Shown here one piece after another: positions 24,251-32,816 of a stretch of 64,000 bases of DNA. Positions within the stretch are counted from its first letter, which is position 1; every line of letters begins with the position of its first letter. The stretch spans positions 331,575 to 395,574 of the forward strand of contig NZ_BAAAXG010000002.1 in NCBI RefSeq assembly GCF_039535475.1. Reading direction: 5' to 3'. The notes beneath the pieces were generated by a model. The model had not been told where the DNA came from and did not search any database. It saw only the letters and a list, made by a program, of their open reading frames with translations. The stretch is from Streptomyces showdoensis (GTDB taxonomy: Bacteria > Actinomycetota > Actinomycetes > Streptomycetales > Streptomycetaceae). The position numbers and the translations under genes are program-made.

Positions 24251-24751
24251 ATGGCGAACACCTGGCTGCCGCCCGCCGAGTACATCGCGACGCTGCCGAG
24301 AGCGACCGCGTACGCATGCCTCTACTTCACCGACACCCAGGGCCGCCCCTTCCAGCTGCGCGCCACCTACGAGACCGGGCTGTGGCAGTGGCCCGGCGGG
24401 AACATGGACCCCGGGGAGACCCCCTGGGAGACGGCCGTGCGGGAGTGCCGGGAGGAGACCGGGCTGGTCCACGAGGGGGAACCGCGGCTTCTGGGCACCC
24501 ACTTCACCTCCGACCGGGGCGACCACTGGCCGGCCAACCACATCGGCTTCATCTTCGACGGCGGCGAGCTGACCGACGCGCAGATCGCCGCCGTCGTCCT
24601 CGACCCCGAGGAGCACAGCGAGTACCGGCTGCGCACGCTCGCCGAGTGGGAGCGGGAGATGCCCCCGGGGAACTTCCGGCGGCTCGCCGAGATCGACCGG
24701 GCCCGCCGGACGGGCACGACCGTGTACGTGGAGGCGGCCGAGGAGCTCTGA
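24251..24751 (+). CDS. NUDIX hydrolase
   Basis: 166 aa. The Nudix box GGNMDPGETPWETAVRECRE followed by ETGL matches G-x5-E-x7-REUxEExGU exactly, giving the Mg2+-binding glutamates. It hydrolyses a nucleoside diphosphate linked to another group; substrate not predicted. A purine-rich GAGAGAG precedes the ATG. It ends at a strong hairpin shared with the convergent AMIN-like gene. Confidence 0.92.
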   Translation: MANTWLPPAEYIATLPRATAYACLYFTDTQGRPFQLRATYETGLWQWPGGNMDPGETPWETAVRECREETGLVHEGEPRLLGTHFTSDRGDHWPANHIGFIFDGGELTDAQIAAVVLDPEEHSEYRLRTLAEWEREMPPGNFRRLAEIDRARRTGTTVYVEAAEEL

Positions 24752-24771
24752 CGGGCCGGGCCCCGACGACG

Positions 24772-24805
24772 GGGGCGGGGCCGTCGCACGCGACGGTCCC
24801 GCCCC
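24772..24805. terminator. Bidirectional hairpin terminator
   Basis: GGGGCGGGGCCGTCG (24772-24786) pairs with CGACGGTCCCGCCCC (24791-24805) with one G-U wobble around a CACG loop, between the convergent NUDIX (stop 24751) and AMIN-like (stop 24824) genes. Confidence 0.82.
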
Positions 24806-24823
24806 GGGGCGGAGGGAGGGGGC

Positions 24824-25351
24824 TCACCTCGGGCAGTGAGCGGGAGGGTGGGCGACGTCGAGCACGAAGCGCTCCGGCGAGTGCAGGGTGAAGGACGTGT
24901 ACGCGGGCTTGGTGTCGAAGGCCGCTCCGATGGTCACCACGCCCTCGAAGTCGCCGGTGAGGGCGACGCCCTTGAGGGCGGGGAGCCGGATCGTGGTGAG
25001 CCGGGGTCCCTTGTACACGGACCGTCCGGACTGGTCGTGGGCGGTGGCGGGCGAGAGGGCGATCTCCAGGAAGAACCTTCCCGGGAGCGGGACCCGGTGG
25101 CCCGAGCCGTCGTAGCGCAGCACCTTCACCGGCCGGACGCTCACCGGAGGCAGGCTGCCCCGGACGTCGACGACCAGCCGGTCGAAGGTGGGGTGGCCGC
25201 CCCAGCGGACGTCGACGACCCGGGCCGTGGCCGGAGGGCGCGTCGAGGGGGCGGGGGCGGCCCCGGCGTCCGCCGGGACCGTGGCGCCGGTCCCGGCGGC
25301 GAGGAGGATGCCCGCGGCCGTGGCCGCGAGGGTCTGGCGGTGGTGGAACAT
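24824..25351 (-). CDS. Secreted AMIN-like domain protein
   Basis: 175 aa. A Sec signal peptide (HHRQTLAATAAGILLAAGTG, cleavage near ADAGAAPAPS) is followed by a beta-rich domain typical of actinobacterial AMIN-like proteins: RVVDVRWGGHPTFDRLVVDV, GHRVPLPGRFFLEIAL and FTLHSPERFVLDVAHPP. AMIN domains bind cell-wall or envelope components in other bacteria. GGGGGA precedes the ATG. It is divergent from the small secreted protein at 25527 over a 175-bp intergenic region. Confidence 0.85.
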   Translation of the reverse strand: MFHHRQTLAATAAGILLAAGTGATVPADAGAAPAPSTRPPATARVVDVRWGGHPTFDRLVVDVRGSLPPVSVRPVKVLRYDGSGHRVPLPGRFFLEIALSPATAHDQSGRSVYKGPRLTTIRLPALKGVALTGDFEGVVTIGAAFDTKPAYTSFTLHSPERFVLDVAHPPAHCPR

Positions 25352-25526
25352 GGCGTCCCCCGGACTTCTTCTGTGACTGCATGGGGACAGTGGTGTCACT
25401 GGGAAGGACATTCACCCCAGCCGTATGGTTCCGTCCGATTTGCGAATTTCCGGACTTGATTCACTATGCGCACGAGAATCCACGCGGCGGCCGTAACCTC
25501 GGCGCCCTTCCGCAGTTGCACAGCCC

Positions 25527-25763
25527 ATGAAGAAGCGCAGCATGCTCGCCATCGCCTCCCTCGCCGCCGGTGTCGTCACCGCCCTCGTCTCGCCGGCCCC
25601 GCACGCCGACGCCGCGGAGCACGGCCCCGGCGACGCCGTCACCGGTCTCCTGCAGGAGGACCAGATCCTCCAGGGCGACCAGGAGATCGACTCGCTCCTG
25701 GACGACACCGTCCAGGCCGGCGACGGCGTGGCGCAGGCCCCGGAGGCCGGCGGCCTCCTCTGA
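25527..25763 (+). CDS. Small secreted protein, 78 aa, unknown
   Basis: A Sec signal peptide (KKRSMLAIASLAAGVVTALV, cleavage after ADA at about residue 29) leads to a mature part of only about 49 residues that is strongly acidic (EDQILQGDQEIDSLLDDTVQ) with no cysteine, so it is neither a chaplin nor a typical rodlin. The pattern is common among small Streptomyces exoproteins. A perfect third-position G/C bias supports coding. Function unknown. Confidence 0.72.
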   Translation: MKKRSMLAIASLAAGVVTALVSPAPHADAAEHGPGDAVTGLLQEDQILQGDQEIDSLLDDTVQAGDGVAQAPEAGGLL

Positions 25764-25799
25764 CGGGCCCGGCCCCGCCACTCGGGCGGGGGTGGCCCG
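25764..25799 (+). terminator. Hairpin terminator after the small secreted protein
   Basis: Immediately after the stop, outer arms CGGGCC/GGCCCG enclose CCCCGCC (loop ACTCG) GGCGGGG. It separates the 78-aa gene from the cyclophilin gene at 25837. Confidence 0.65.
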
Positions 25800-25836
25800 T
25801 GCGCGAGGAGTGCCGGGGGAATGACAGGATGTCCTC

Positions 25837-26334
25837 ATGAGCGAGAACGTTTACTTCGACATCACCATCAACGACGAGCCGGCCGGCCGGATCGTCTTCA
25901 AGCTGTTCGACGACGTCGTCCCCAAGACGGCGCGCAACTTCCGCGAGCTGGCCACCGGCGAGCACGGCTTCGGCTACGCGGGCTCCCCGTTCCACCGCGT
26001 CATCCCCGCCTTCATGCTCCAGGGCGGTGACTTCACCAACGGCAACGGCACCGGTGGCAAGAGCATCTACGGCGAGAAGTTCGCCGACGAGAACTTCACC
26101 CTCAAGCACGACCGCCCGTTCCTGCTCTCGATGGCGAACGCCGGCCGCAACACCAACGGCTCGCAGTTCTTCATCACCACCATCGTGACCGACTGGCTGG
26201 ACGGCAAGCACGTCGTCTTCGGCGAGGTCGTCGAGGGCACCGAGCTCGTCAAGAAGATCGAGTCCCTCGGCTCCCAGACCGGCGCCACCCGCGGCACCAT
26301 CAAGGTCGCCGAGTCCGGCATCGTCAAGGCCTGA
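25837..26334 (+). CDS. cypA: Cyclophilin-type peptidyl-prolyl isomerase (CypA-like)
   Basis: 165 aa, the length and sequence style of eukaryotic-like cyclophilin A, which several Streptomyces carry alongside typical bacterial cyclophilins. Active-site features are present: [20 protein letters not shown] (catalytic Arg, Phe, Met, Gln), [17 protein letters not shown] and the tryptophan in [14 protein letters not shown], which supports cyclosporin binding. No signal peptide, so cytosolic. It catalyses cis/trans isomerisation of X-Pro bonds in folding. Followed by a hairpin at 26371. Transfer from a eukaryote-like lineage is often proposed for this type. Confidence 0.93.
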   Translation: MSENVYFDITINDEPAGRIVFKLFDDVVPKTARNFRELATGEHGFGYAGSPFHRVIPAFMLQGGDFTNGNGTGGKSIYGEKFADENFTLKHDRPFLLSMANAGRNTNGSQFFITTIVTDWLDGKHVVFGEVVEGTELVKKIESLGSQTGATRGTIKVAESGIVKA

Positions 26335-26370
26335 CCCGACCGCACGGCCCACGCCGAGCGGTCCACCGAC

Positions 26371-26400
26371 CCGCCCCCGCGCCACTCCGGCCGGGGGCGG
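26371..26400 (+). terminator. Hairpin after cyclophilin gene
   Basis: CCGCCCCC (26371-26378) pairs with GGGGGCGG (26393-26400) around a 14-nt loop, 36 bp after the stop. The rest of the 296-bp gap to the epoxide hydrolase holds one small candidate ORF and nothing else I recognise. Confidence 0.6.
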
Positions 26401-26531
26401 TCGCGCGTGGCACGTGACCTGCGCGTCCTTTTCGGGATGCGCCGGGCCGCCGCGACAGGTAGGTTCGAGCCCAGCACGGTCCGCGGCACACGCCGCGTCG
26501 ACCCCACGCCGTACCGGGAGGTGAGCCCCAG

Positions 26532-26582
26532 ATGCGCGAGCAGTACCCCGCACGGGCCCTCCCCGCCGCCGCGTCACGCTGA
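26532..26582 (+). CDS. Candidate 16-codon upstream ORF
   Basis: ATG CGC GAG to TGA, 16 codons, preceded at the right distance by a strong ribosome site (GGGAGGTGAG, five to six bases before the ATG). It ends 48 bp before the epoxide hydrolase start. The peptide (MREQYPARALPAAASR) matches nothing I know and has no run of one amino acid that would suggest attenuation. It may be a leader peptide or a chance frame. Confidence 0.3.
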   Translation: MREQYPARALPAAASR

Positions 26583-26630
26583 CCCGCGCCGGGAGCGCCC
26601 GCACCGTCGAGCACCCCCAGCGAAGGAACC

Positions 26631-27785
26631 ATGACTGTCACCCCCTTCCGGATCTCCGTGTCCGAGGACGTCCTGCGCGATCTGCGCGCCCGACTCACCC
26701 GCACGCTCTTCACCGAGCCGTCCGACTCCGCCTACTGGGCCGCCGGTACCGACCCCGGCTGGCTGCGCGAGCTCGTCGCCCACTGGGCCGACGGCTTCGA
26801 CTGGGCCAAGGCCGAGGACCAGCTCAACGCCTTCCCGCAGTTCCGCGCCGACATCGCCGGCCGGGCCGTGCACTTCGTGCACCTGCGGGCCAGGCGCGGC
26901 ACCGCCCCCGACGGGCCCGCCCCGCTGCCGCTGATCCTGAGCCACGGCTGGCCGAGCAGCTTCGTCGAGCTGCTGCCGCTCGCCGAACGGCTCGCCGACC
27001 CGGGCGCGCACGGCGGCGACCCCGCCGACGCCGTGGACGTCGTGATCCCGTCCCTGCCGGGCTTCCTCTACTCGGACCTGCCCGACGGCCCGTTCACCCG
27101 CAGGGGCGTCGCCGAGACCTGGCACACCCTGATGACCGAGGTCCTCGGCTACGAGCGCTACGGCGCCTTCGGCGGCGACATCGGGGGCGGTGTCACCCAG
27201 TGGCTCGGCGCCCTGCACCCCGAGGCGGTGGTGGGCGTGCACATCACCTCCGCCGTCGTCTCCGCGGACTTCGACGCCCAGCCGCCGACCGCCCGTGAAA
27301 GCGCCTACCTGGAGGCCCTCGACGCCTACGACCGGGAGGACGGGGGCTACAGCGAGATCATGTGCACCCGCCCCGACACCCTCGCGGCCGCCCTGCGTGA
27401 CTCGCCGGCGGGGCTGCTCGCCTGGATCTCCGACAAGTACCGCGACTGGAGCGACTGCGGCGGCGACCTGGAGACGCGCTGGGACCGCCACACCCTGCTG
27501 ACCGTCGTCACCCTCTACTGGGCCACCGGCACGATCGGCTCCTCGTTCCGGCAGTACTACGACTACCACCGCCACAACCGGGCCGTGTCGCCCGTCCGGG
27601 TCCCGGCGGCCGTCACGCTCAGCCACGAACCCGCCTACGCGGACTACCCCCGTAGCCTCGCCGAGCGGGTCTTCCACGACCTGAGGCACTGGAGCACCCC
27701 GGGCCGGGGCGGCCACTTCATGGCGTACGAGGAACCCGACCAGGTCGCCGGCGAACTGCGCACGTTCTTCCGCCCCCTGCGCTGA
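26631..27785 (+). CDS. Epoxide hydrolase (EHN-type alpha/beta hydrolase)
   Basis: 384 aa, full length for microsomal-type epoxide hydrolases. The N-terminal EHN domain (residues 1-110; WLRELVAHWADGFDWAKAED, LNAFPQFRADIAGRAVHFVH) precedes the hydrolase core. HGWPSSFVELLPLAERL is the oxyanion strand, FGGDIGGGVTQWLG holds the nucleophilic Asp, and the C-terminal GRGGHFMAYEEPDQVA supplies the catalytic His. It adds water to epoxides through an alkyl-enzyme ester. GAAGGA precedes the ATG. No neighbouring pathway gene fixes the substrate. Confidence 0.93.
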   Translation: MTVTPFRISVSEDVLRDLRARLTRTLFTEPSDSAYWAAGTDPGWLRELVAHWADGFDWAKAEDQLNAFPQFRADIAGRAVHFVHLRARRGTAPDGPAPLPLILSHGWPSSFVELLPLAERLADPGAHGGDPADAVDVVIPSLPGFLYSDLPDGPFTRRGVAETWHTLMTEVLGYERYGAFGGDIGGGVTQWLGALHPEAVVGVHITSAVVSADFDAQPPTARESAYLEALDAYDREDGGYSEIMCTRPDTLAAALRDSPAGLLAWISDKYRDWSDCGGDLETRWDRHTLLTVVTLYWATGTIGSSFRQYYDYHRHNRAVSPVRVPAAVTLSHEPAYADYPRSLAERVFHDLRHWSTPGRGGHFMAYEEPDQVAGELRTFFRPLR

Positions 27786-27795
27786 CGTCCCGCCA

Positions 27796-27813
27796 CCGGC
27801 CGCCCTCGGCCGG
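27796..27813. terminator. Short hairpin between convergent hydrolase genes
   Basis: CCGGCCG-CCCT-CGGCCGG, a perfect 7-bp stem with a 4-nt loop in the 34-bp space between the convergent epoxide hydrolase and alpha/beta hydrolase genes. Confidence 0.6.
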
Positions 27814-27819
27814 GGTCTC

Positions 27820-28557
27820 TCAGCCGAGACCGTGACCGAGGGCGAGGGCCCGCGCCAGGGCCCGGGCGAAGCCGTCCGGGTTGTCGATCATCATGTTGTG
27901 ACCCGCCGCCGGGACCTCGATCACGGGTATGCCCAGGCCCGCGACCCGCTCGGCGTCGGCGTCCGGCAGGCTGAGCTCGCCCACCAGGTAGGCCTTGGGG
28001 CGCGGGAGAGCGGCGAGCAGCTCGCCCGGCGCCGGGACCGAACTCTCCACCAGCGCCACCGCGCTTCGGTGCACGGCGCGCGGGTCCGCCAGCCGGAGCC
28101 GTGCCGCGTAGTCCGCCCGGTCCGTCGCCGCCACCATCGCGGCGAAGCCCTCGCGGACGAAGGACTCCTCGTCCTGCGCGGCGACGGGGGAGGAGAACGC
28201 GCCCCCGCCCGGGTACAGGTTGGGCTCGGCCACCACCAGACGGTCCACCAGGTCCGGGCGGGACGCGGCCAGATGGACGGCGACGGCTCCGCCCATCGAG
28301 TGCCCGACCAGCTCGACGCCGGTCAGCCCCTCGTGGTCGAGGATCCGGGCGACGGCCGCCGCCTGCGACTCCATGCGGTAGTCGAAGGCGTCCGGCCGGT
28401 CGCTCAGCCCGTACCCCAGCAGGTCCACCAGGAGGGAGCGGCGGCCGGCGAGCGCCGGATGGGCGGCGATGTGCGCGAAGTCGGAGCCGCCCGTGCACCC
28501 GAGGCCGTGGACGAAGACCCGCGCCGGACCGTCGCCGGGCAGGTCGATCCAGCGCAC
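27820..28557 (-). CDS. Alpha/beta hydrolase
   Basis: 245 aa. VFVHGLGCTGGSDFAHIA is the oxyanion region, VELVGHSMGGAVAVHLAA the nucleophile elbow (Ser in GHSMGG), and VIEVPAAGHNMMIDNPDGFA carries the catalytic His. The GTG at 28557 was chosen; a GGGGGG run lies just upstream. No lid or signal peptide. It could be an esterase, lactonase or C-C hydrolase; substrate unknown. Likely monocistronic. Confidence 0.9.
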   Translation of the reverse strand: MRWIDLPGDGPARVFVHGLGCTGGSDFAHIAAHPALAGRRSLLVDLLGYGLSDRPDAFDYRMESQAAAVARILDHEGLTGVELVGHSMGGAVAVHLAASRPDLVDRLVVAEPNLYPGGGAFSSPVAAQDEESFVREGFAAMVAATDRADYAARLRLADPRAVHRSAVALVESSVPAPGELLAALPRPKAYLVGELSLPDADAERVAGLGIPVIEVPAAGHNMMIDNPDGFARALARALALGHGLG

Positions 28558-28625
28558 GTGCCCCCCGCGCCTCCGTCAGAAACAGCTCCCGCATGGCCCC
28601 TCGCCTCTCGTCCCGCCTCGCCGAA

Positions 28626-28762
28626 CCGGCTCCCCACCGGCACCGATCACCCTACGAGGCACCACTGACAACGGCCCGATGCCGACGCTCCGATGCCGAC
28701 GCCCCGAGACAGCGGCCCCATGGGTGCCGCCTCCCCGCGACGGCTCCCGGCTCCCCACCGGC
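28626..28762. repeat. Short direct repeats in a 212-bp intergenic region
   Basis: CCGGCTCCCCACCGGC occurs at 28626-28641 and again, identical, at 28747-28762. Between them CGATGCCGACGCTC and CGATGCCGACGCCC stand in tandem (28677-28704). The region lies between two minus-strand genes and I see no gene in it. The repeats may be duplication traces or protein sites. Confidence 0.7.
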
Positions 28763-28769
28763 GACGGCC

Positions 28770-29609
28770 TCACGCGAAGGCGAAGGCGTTCCGCTCCGCC
28801 CAGGCTGAGAACGGGCGCCCGGGGCGGCCGAGCACCCGCTCCACGTCCGGGCTCACCCGCCGCTCCTCGGCGTGCGGCTCGCCCATGACGGCCAGCATCC
28901 CGTCCACGGCCACCGCCGGCAGGAACCGCACCAGCTCCGCGCGCGCCTCCGCCCGCGACCGCTCCACGAACCGCACCGGCTCGCCCACCGCGCCCGCCAG
29001 CGCCGCCGCCTGTTCGCGCGGGGTGACGGCCGCCGGACCCGTCAGCACGTACGTACGCCCGTGGTGGGAGCCGGAGCGCAGCGCGGCCGCGGCCACGTCG
29101 GCGATGTCGGCAGGGTCGACGACCGGCAGGGCCACGTCGGCGAAGGGCGCGGCGACGGTGCGCGAGGTCCGCACCGGCTCGGCCCACAGGAAGGCGTTGG
29201 AGGCGAAGCCGGAGGGACGCAGGACGGTCCACTCCAGGCCGGACCCGCGCACCGCCGCCTCGAACTCCCGCAGCGGACCGTGCGACTCCGACTCCGGGCG
29301 GGTGCCGAGGAGCTGCGAGGACTGCAGGACGATCCTGCGCACGCCCGCGGCCACCGCCGCGGCCACGATCGCGTGCGGACGCAGCTCCTGGCCGACCCCG
29401 GCGATCAGCAGGTACACCGCCTCGGCGCCGTCGAACGCGGCCTCCAGCTCCTCCGGGCGCCCCAGGTCGGCCGTCCGGTGCCGCACCCCGGCCGGCAGCG
29501 GGCCCTCGGGAGTGCGCCGGCTCACCGCCGTGACGTCCTCTCCCGCGGCGGCCAGCGCCTCCACCAGCGCGCGGCCGACGTTCCCGGTGGCTCCGGTGAC
29601 GACGATCAT
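28770..29609 (-). CDS. NmrA-like NAD(P)H-binding oxidoreductase
   Basis: 279 aa atypical short-chain dehydrogenase of the NmrA/QOR2 type. The nucleotide-binding motif is VVTGATGNVGRALVEAL at the very N-terminus. VLQSSQLLGTRPESES replaces the classical YxxxK site, and WTVLRPSGFASNAFLWAE is typical of NmrA-like quinone reductases and sensors. The ATG at 29609 has GGAAGGA upstream. A perfect 10-bp inverted repeat lies 85 bp upstream. Confidence 0.88.
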   Translation of the reverse strand: MIVVTGATGNVGRALVEALAAAGEDVTAVSRRTPEGPLPAGVRHRTADLGRPEELEAAFDGAEAVYLLIAGVGQELRPHAIVAAAVAAGVRRIVLQSSQLLGTRPESESHGPLREFEAAVRGSGLEWTVLRPSGFASNAFLWAEPVRTSRTVAAPFADVALPVVDPADIADVAAAALRSGSHHGRTYVLTGPAAVTPREQAAALAGAVGEPVRFVERSRAEARAELVRFLPAVAVDGMLAVMGEPHAEERRVSPDVERVLGRPGRPFSAWAERNAFAFA

Positions 29610-29693
29610 GATCTGTTCCTTCCGAAGGGTGACACGAGCCGACCGGGCGGAGCGGGGAGGCCCCGCCGCGGTCCTGAGACTCATCCTGGAAGG

Positions 29694-29720
29694 TGAAGTG
29701 GCCATCCTCCGGCCACTTCA
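29694..29720. terminator. Perfect 10-bp inverted repeat, terminator or operator
   Basis: TGAAGTGGCC-N7-GGCCACTTCA at 29694-29720. It lies 49 bp downstream of the ribosomal L31 gene and 85 bp upstream of the NmrA-type gene, both on the minus strand. A hairpin terminator for the L31 transcript fits, but the AT-containing arms also look like a regulator site. No U-run follows. Confidence 0.6.
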
Positions 29721-29725
29721 GCCGG

Positions 29726-29761
29726 CCGGTTCTCCGACCGGTACTCCGACCGGTTCTCCGG
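29726..29761. repeat. Three tandem 12-bp repeats
   Basis: CCGGTTCTCCGA, CCGGTACTCCGA and CCGGTTCTCCGG stand in tandem between the end of the L31 gene (29769) and the 10-bp inverted repeat. Only two positions vary. Confidence 0.8.
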
Positions 29762-29768
29762 CTGGAGT

Positions 29769-30017
29769 TCAGCTCTCGTCGCCGTAGCGGCGCTCGAACT
29801 TCGCGATCCGGCCCTCGCTGTCCACGGTCCGCGCCTTGCCCGTGTAGAACGGGTGGCTCTCGGAGGAGATCTCGACGTCCACCACGGGGTACGTGTTGCC
29901 GTCGTCCCACTCGATGGTCTGGTCGCTGCTCGCGGTGGAACGGGTCAGAAAGGCGAACCCGGCGGAACGGTCCCGGAAGACCACGGGCCCGTACTCCGGC
30001 TGCTTGTCCTGCTGCAC
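29769..30017 (-). CDS. rpmE2: 50S ribosomal protein L31 type B
   Basis: 82 aa from a GTG with GAGGAGG upstream. [40 protein letters not shown] and [20 protein letters not shown] are hallmark L31 segments. All four zinc-binding cysteines of the type A protein are absent, so this is the C-minus, zinc-independent paralogue, which in Streptomyces is made during zinc shortage under Zur. I see no Zur-like palindrome in the 112 bp upstream. Part of the large ribosomal subunit. Confidence 0.94.
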   Translation of the reverse strand: MQQDKQPEYGPVVFRDRSAGFAFLTRSTASSDQTIEWDDGNTYPVVDVEISSESHPFYTGKARTVDSEGRIAKFERRYGDES

Positions 30018-30129
30018 ATGTCCTCCTCGGACGGCCTGGCACGCTTCCCCCGGTGCGCCCAGCCTCCCCGCGCGGGGCCCGCACGACCAGCGCCGCACGC
30101 CCGACCGGGTGACGGCCGCCTTCGAGCCG

Positions 30130-32655
30130 TCAGCCGTCGTGCCCGTGCCCGTGGGTCCCCCAGCGGGCCGCCAGGAGCAGGGCGATGTCGTCCGGCCGGT
30201 CCGCGGACTGGCGGGCCTCGCGGATCAGGCGGTCGGCCGTGTCCGCGAGCGGGGCCGTGCCCGTCGAGGCGAAGGTGCGGCGCAGGCGCTCGATGCCCTC
30301 GTCGATGTCGGTGCCCGGGCGCTCCACCAGGCCGTCCGTGAACAGCGCCAGGACCTCGCCCGGGTCGAGGCGCAGCCGCGTCACGGGATAGGTGGCGGTG
30401 CTGTCCACTCCGAGCACCACACCGCCCGCGAGCTCCACCACCGAGGTGGTGCCGTCGGCCCGCCGCAGCAGCGGCTGCGGATGACCGGCCCGCACCGCCT
30501 GCATCGCGCCGGTCTCCGCGTCGAGCACCACGTAGCAGCAGCTCGCGAACTGGCCCGGGTCCAGGTCGATGAGGAGCCGGTTGGTGCCCCGCACCACGTC
30601 CTGCGGCCGGTGGCCGCCCAGGGCGAACGCCCGTACCGCGCTGCGCAGCTGCCCCATCGTGGCGGCGGCGGCCACCCCGTGGCCCTGCACGTCGCCGATG
30701 ACCAGGGCCAGCAGCCCGTGGCCCGTCTCGATCACGTCGTACCAGTCGCCGCCCACGTCCATGCCCTCGGTGCCCGGGAGGTAGCGGCCGACGGTGTCCA
30801 CGCCCTCGTGCACCGGCAGCCGGTGGGGGAGCAGGGCGTCCTGCAGCCCCCGGGCGAGCGCCGACTCCGAGTCGTAGCGCTGGGCCCGTTCGAGGGCCTG
30901 GGCGATCAGCCCCGCCAGGGCCGTGAGCACCGTCCGCTCCTCGGCGGTGAAACCCCGGGGCCGGTCGAAGCCGAGGATGCACGAACCCACCGGCCGTCCC
31001 GAGGCGATCAGCGGCAGGAAGGCCCGGGCACCCGAGTGCGCGTCCAGCGGCAGCCCCGGATAGGCGGCGCCCAGCTGCGACATCGACTCGAAGAACAGCG
31101 GGCGGCCCGTCGTCAGCGTCTCCACCCCGGGCATCCGCGCGTCCAGCCGCACGCCGTCGAAGGGCTCCAGGAACCCCGGTGGGAAGCCCGTCTCCCAGGC
31201 CAGGTAGAGGTGGCGCTCGCTCAGCAGGTAGATCGCCAGCTGCCGGCCGCCGAAGGCCGGCAGCAGCTCCTCTGTGACCACCGCCGACACCTGGCGGGCC
31301 GTCACCGCCTCCGACAGCGCGATGGCCAGCGCCACCGGACGGTAGAGGGCCTCCGCCCGCCCCTCGGGGGACGCGAGCCCGTCGGCGTCCTCGTCCACCT
31401 CGGCGCCCGCCGGGCGGTGCGCCGGATCGCTCTCCGGGACCAGGACCATCGTCACCCCGTCGTGCCCCGGGTAGAGCGAGACCGACAGCCATTCGCCGTG
31501 CCCCGGGTGGGCCAGGAAGTGCGTCGCCTGGTCCGAGAGCAGCGCCCCGCGCAGCTGCTCCTCGTGGTACGGGTGCGAGAACCAGGGCAGGGCCTCCCAC
31601 AGCGGCCGCCCGGCCAGGGCGTGGCGCGGCATGCCGAGCAGGGCCTCCGTGCGGTCGTTCAGGTAGGTGATCCGGCCGAGGCGGTCGATGGCCAGGATCG
31701 CGCGGGGCAGCCGGTCGGTCGCGTCCGAACCGACGAGCCCGGTTCCCAGGTCGACCAGCGAGCCGGTCAGGATCTTCCCGCCGGTGCCGCCCTCCACCGG
31801 GCGGGCGGTCACCTCCAGCAGGTGCAGTCCGCCGTCCGGGCCCTTCAGCCGGATCCTGCGCGCCGCCGGGCCGCCCGAACCGGCCGCCTGCCGGGCCAGC
31901 GCCCAGAGCGCGTAGGAGTCCTCGGGCATGAGGCGGGAGGTCAGCCGGTCGACGGTCCAGGGGAACGGGGTGGTCTCGCCCAGGATGGCCCGCAGCCCCG
32001 TGTCGGCCGTGACCGTCCCGGTGTCCAGGTTCCAGTCGAAGTAGCCGATCCGCACCGGCGGCGAGGTCCGGGTCGGCAGCTGCACGCAGACCGGCTCCCC
32101 GCGCCACTCCACCTTCGTCCCCTCCGCGTCGAGGGCCGCCAGGTCCGCCCCCAGCCGCCGCGCCTCGTGGAGGATCCGGCCCCGGTCCCTGGCGGCCACC
32201 GGCACGCCCGGTGTCGGCGCCCGCAGCACCACCAGGACGCCGTACCGCTCCCGGCCGCCGACGACCGGCGCGTACATCGAGGCGAAGGGGAAGGGCAGGC
32301 TCGCCACCAGCTGCGGGAAGAGCCGCATGGCCTCCTCCACGTCCCCCAGGTGCACGGGCTGCCCGGAGCGGTGGGCCTCCGCCACCGGGAAGGGCCGGTT
32401 CACATGCATCCGCCACCACGGGCGGAACAGCGGCCCCGGCAGTCCCGCCAGCATCGCGAGCCGCAGCAGCCCCGGCGTCCCCGACTGCAGGTAGACCCCG
32501 CCGGCGTACCCCCCGACCGCCTCCACCGCCCGCAGCGCCGCCTCCGTGAGGACCAGCGCCAGGGCGTCGGGCACCGGCCCGTCGACGCCGGCACCCCGGG
32601 ACGGGGGGCCGGACTCGGCCGACGGGGCGGGACCGGCCGCGCCGTACGACGTCAC
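30130..32655 (-). CDS. Multidomain PAS-like/GAF-like/PP2C SpoIIE-type phosphatase
   Basis: About 841 aa. Order: an N-terminal GAF-like region (about 15-200), a PAS-like region ([20 protein letters not shown] and [20 protein letters not shown], about 220-420), a GAF domain (about 470-620; [20 protein letters not shown]), then a PP2C/SpoIIE domain with [47 protein letters not shown] and [14 protein letters not shown]-terminal His/Gly tail follows. Several N-terminal starts are possible: GTG 32655 (chosen), ATG 32691 and upstream; none has a strong ribosome site. No kinase or anti-sigma ATPase domain is present, unlike some relatives. Confidence 0.9.
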   Translation of the reverse strand: MTSYGAAGPAPSAESGPPSRGAGVDGPVPDALALVLTEAALRAVEAVGGYAGGVYLQSGTPGLLRLAMLAGLPGPLFRPWWRMHVNRPFPVAEAHRSGQPVHLGDVEEAMRLFPQLVASLPFPFASMYAPVVGGRERYGVLVVLRAPTPGVPVAARDRGRILHEARRLGADLAALDAEGTKVEWRGEPVCVQLPTRTSPPVRIGYFDWNLDTGTVTADTGLRAILGETTPFPWTVDRLTSRLMPEDSYALWALARQAAGSGGPAARRIRLKGPDGGLHLLEVTARPVEGGTGGKILTGSLVDLGTGLVGSDATDRLPRAILAIDRLGRITYLNDRTEALLGMPRHALAGRPLWEALPWFSHPYHEEQLRGALLSDQATHFLAHPGHGEWLSVSLYPGHDGVTMVLVPESDPAHRPAGAEVDEDADGLASPEGRAEALYRPVALAIALSEAVTARQVSAVVTEELLPAFGGRQLAIYLLSERHLYLAWETGFPPGFLEPFDGVRLDARMPGVETLTTGRPLFFESMSQLGAAYPGLPLDAHSGARAFLPLIASGRPVGSCILGFDRPRGFTAEERTVLTALAGLIAQALERAQRYDSESALARGLQDALLPHRLPVHEGVDTVGRYLPGTEGMDVGGDWYDVIETGHGLLALVIGDVQGHGVAAAATMGQLRSAVRAFALGGHRPQDVVRGTNRLLIDLDPGQFASCCYVVLDAETGAMQAVRAGHPQPLLRRADGTTSVVELAGGVVLGVDSTATYPVTRLRLDPGEVLALFTDGLVERPGTDIDEGIERLRRTFASTGTAPLADTADRLIREARQSADRPDDIALLLAARWGTHGHGHDG

Positions 32656-32816
32656 ACAGCAAGGATGCTCCGGCCCGGACGGCCCACGCATCCGGAGGTA
32701 CGAACGTGTGAACCGCCCGCCGGACCCATTGACCCCGTTCACCGGGGCTCGCCACACTCGGTCCTCGGCTGCCGCGGCGGGCGCGCAGCCCCACCACCTC
32801 GTGACCAGGGGGCCTG

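Noticed and set aside
26380..26490. tRNA-like T-loop GGTTCGAGCCC
   Set aside because: No acceptor stem, D arm or anticodon arm can be formed around it.
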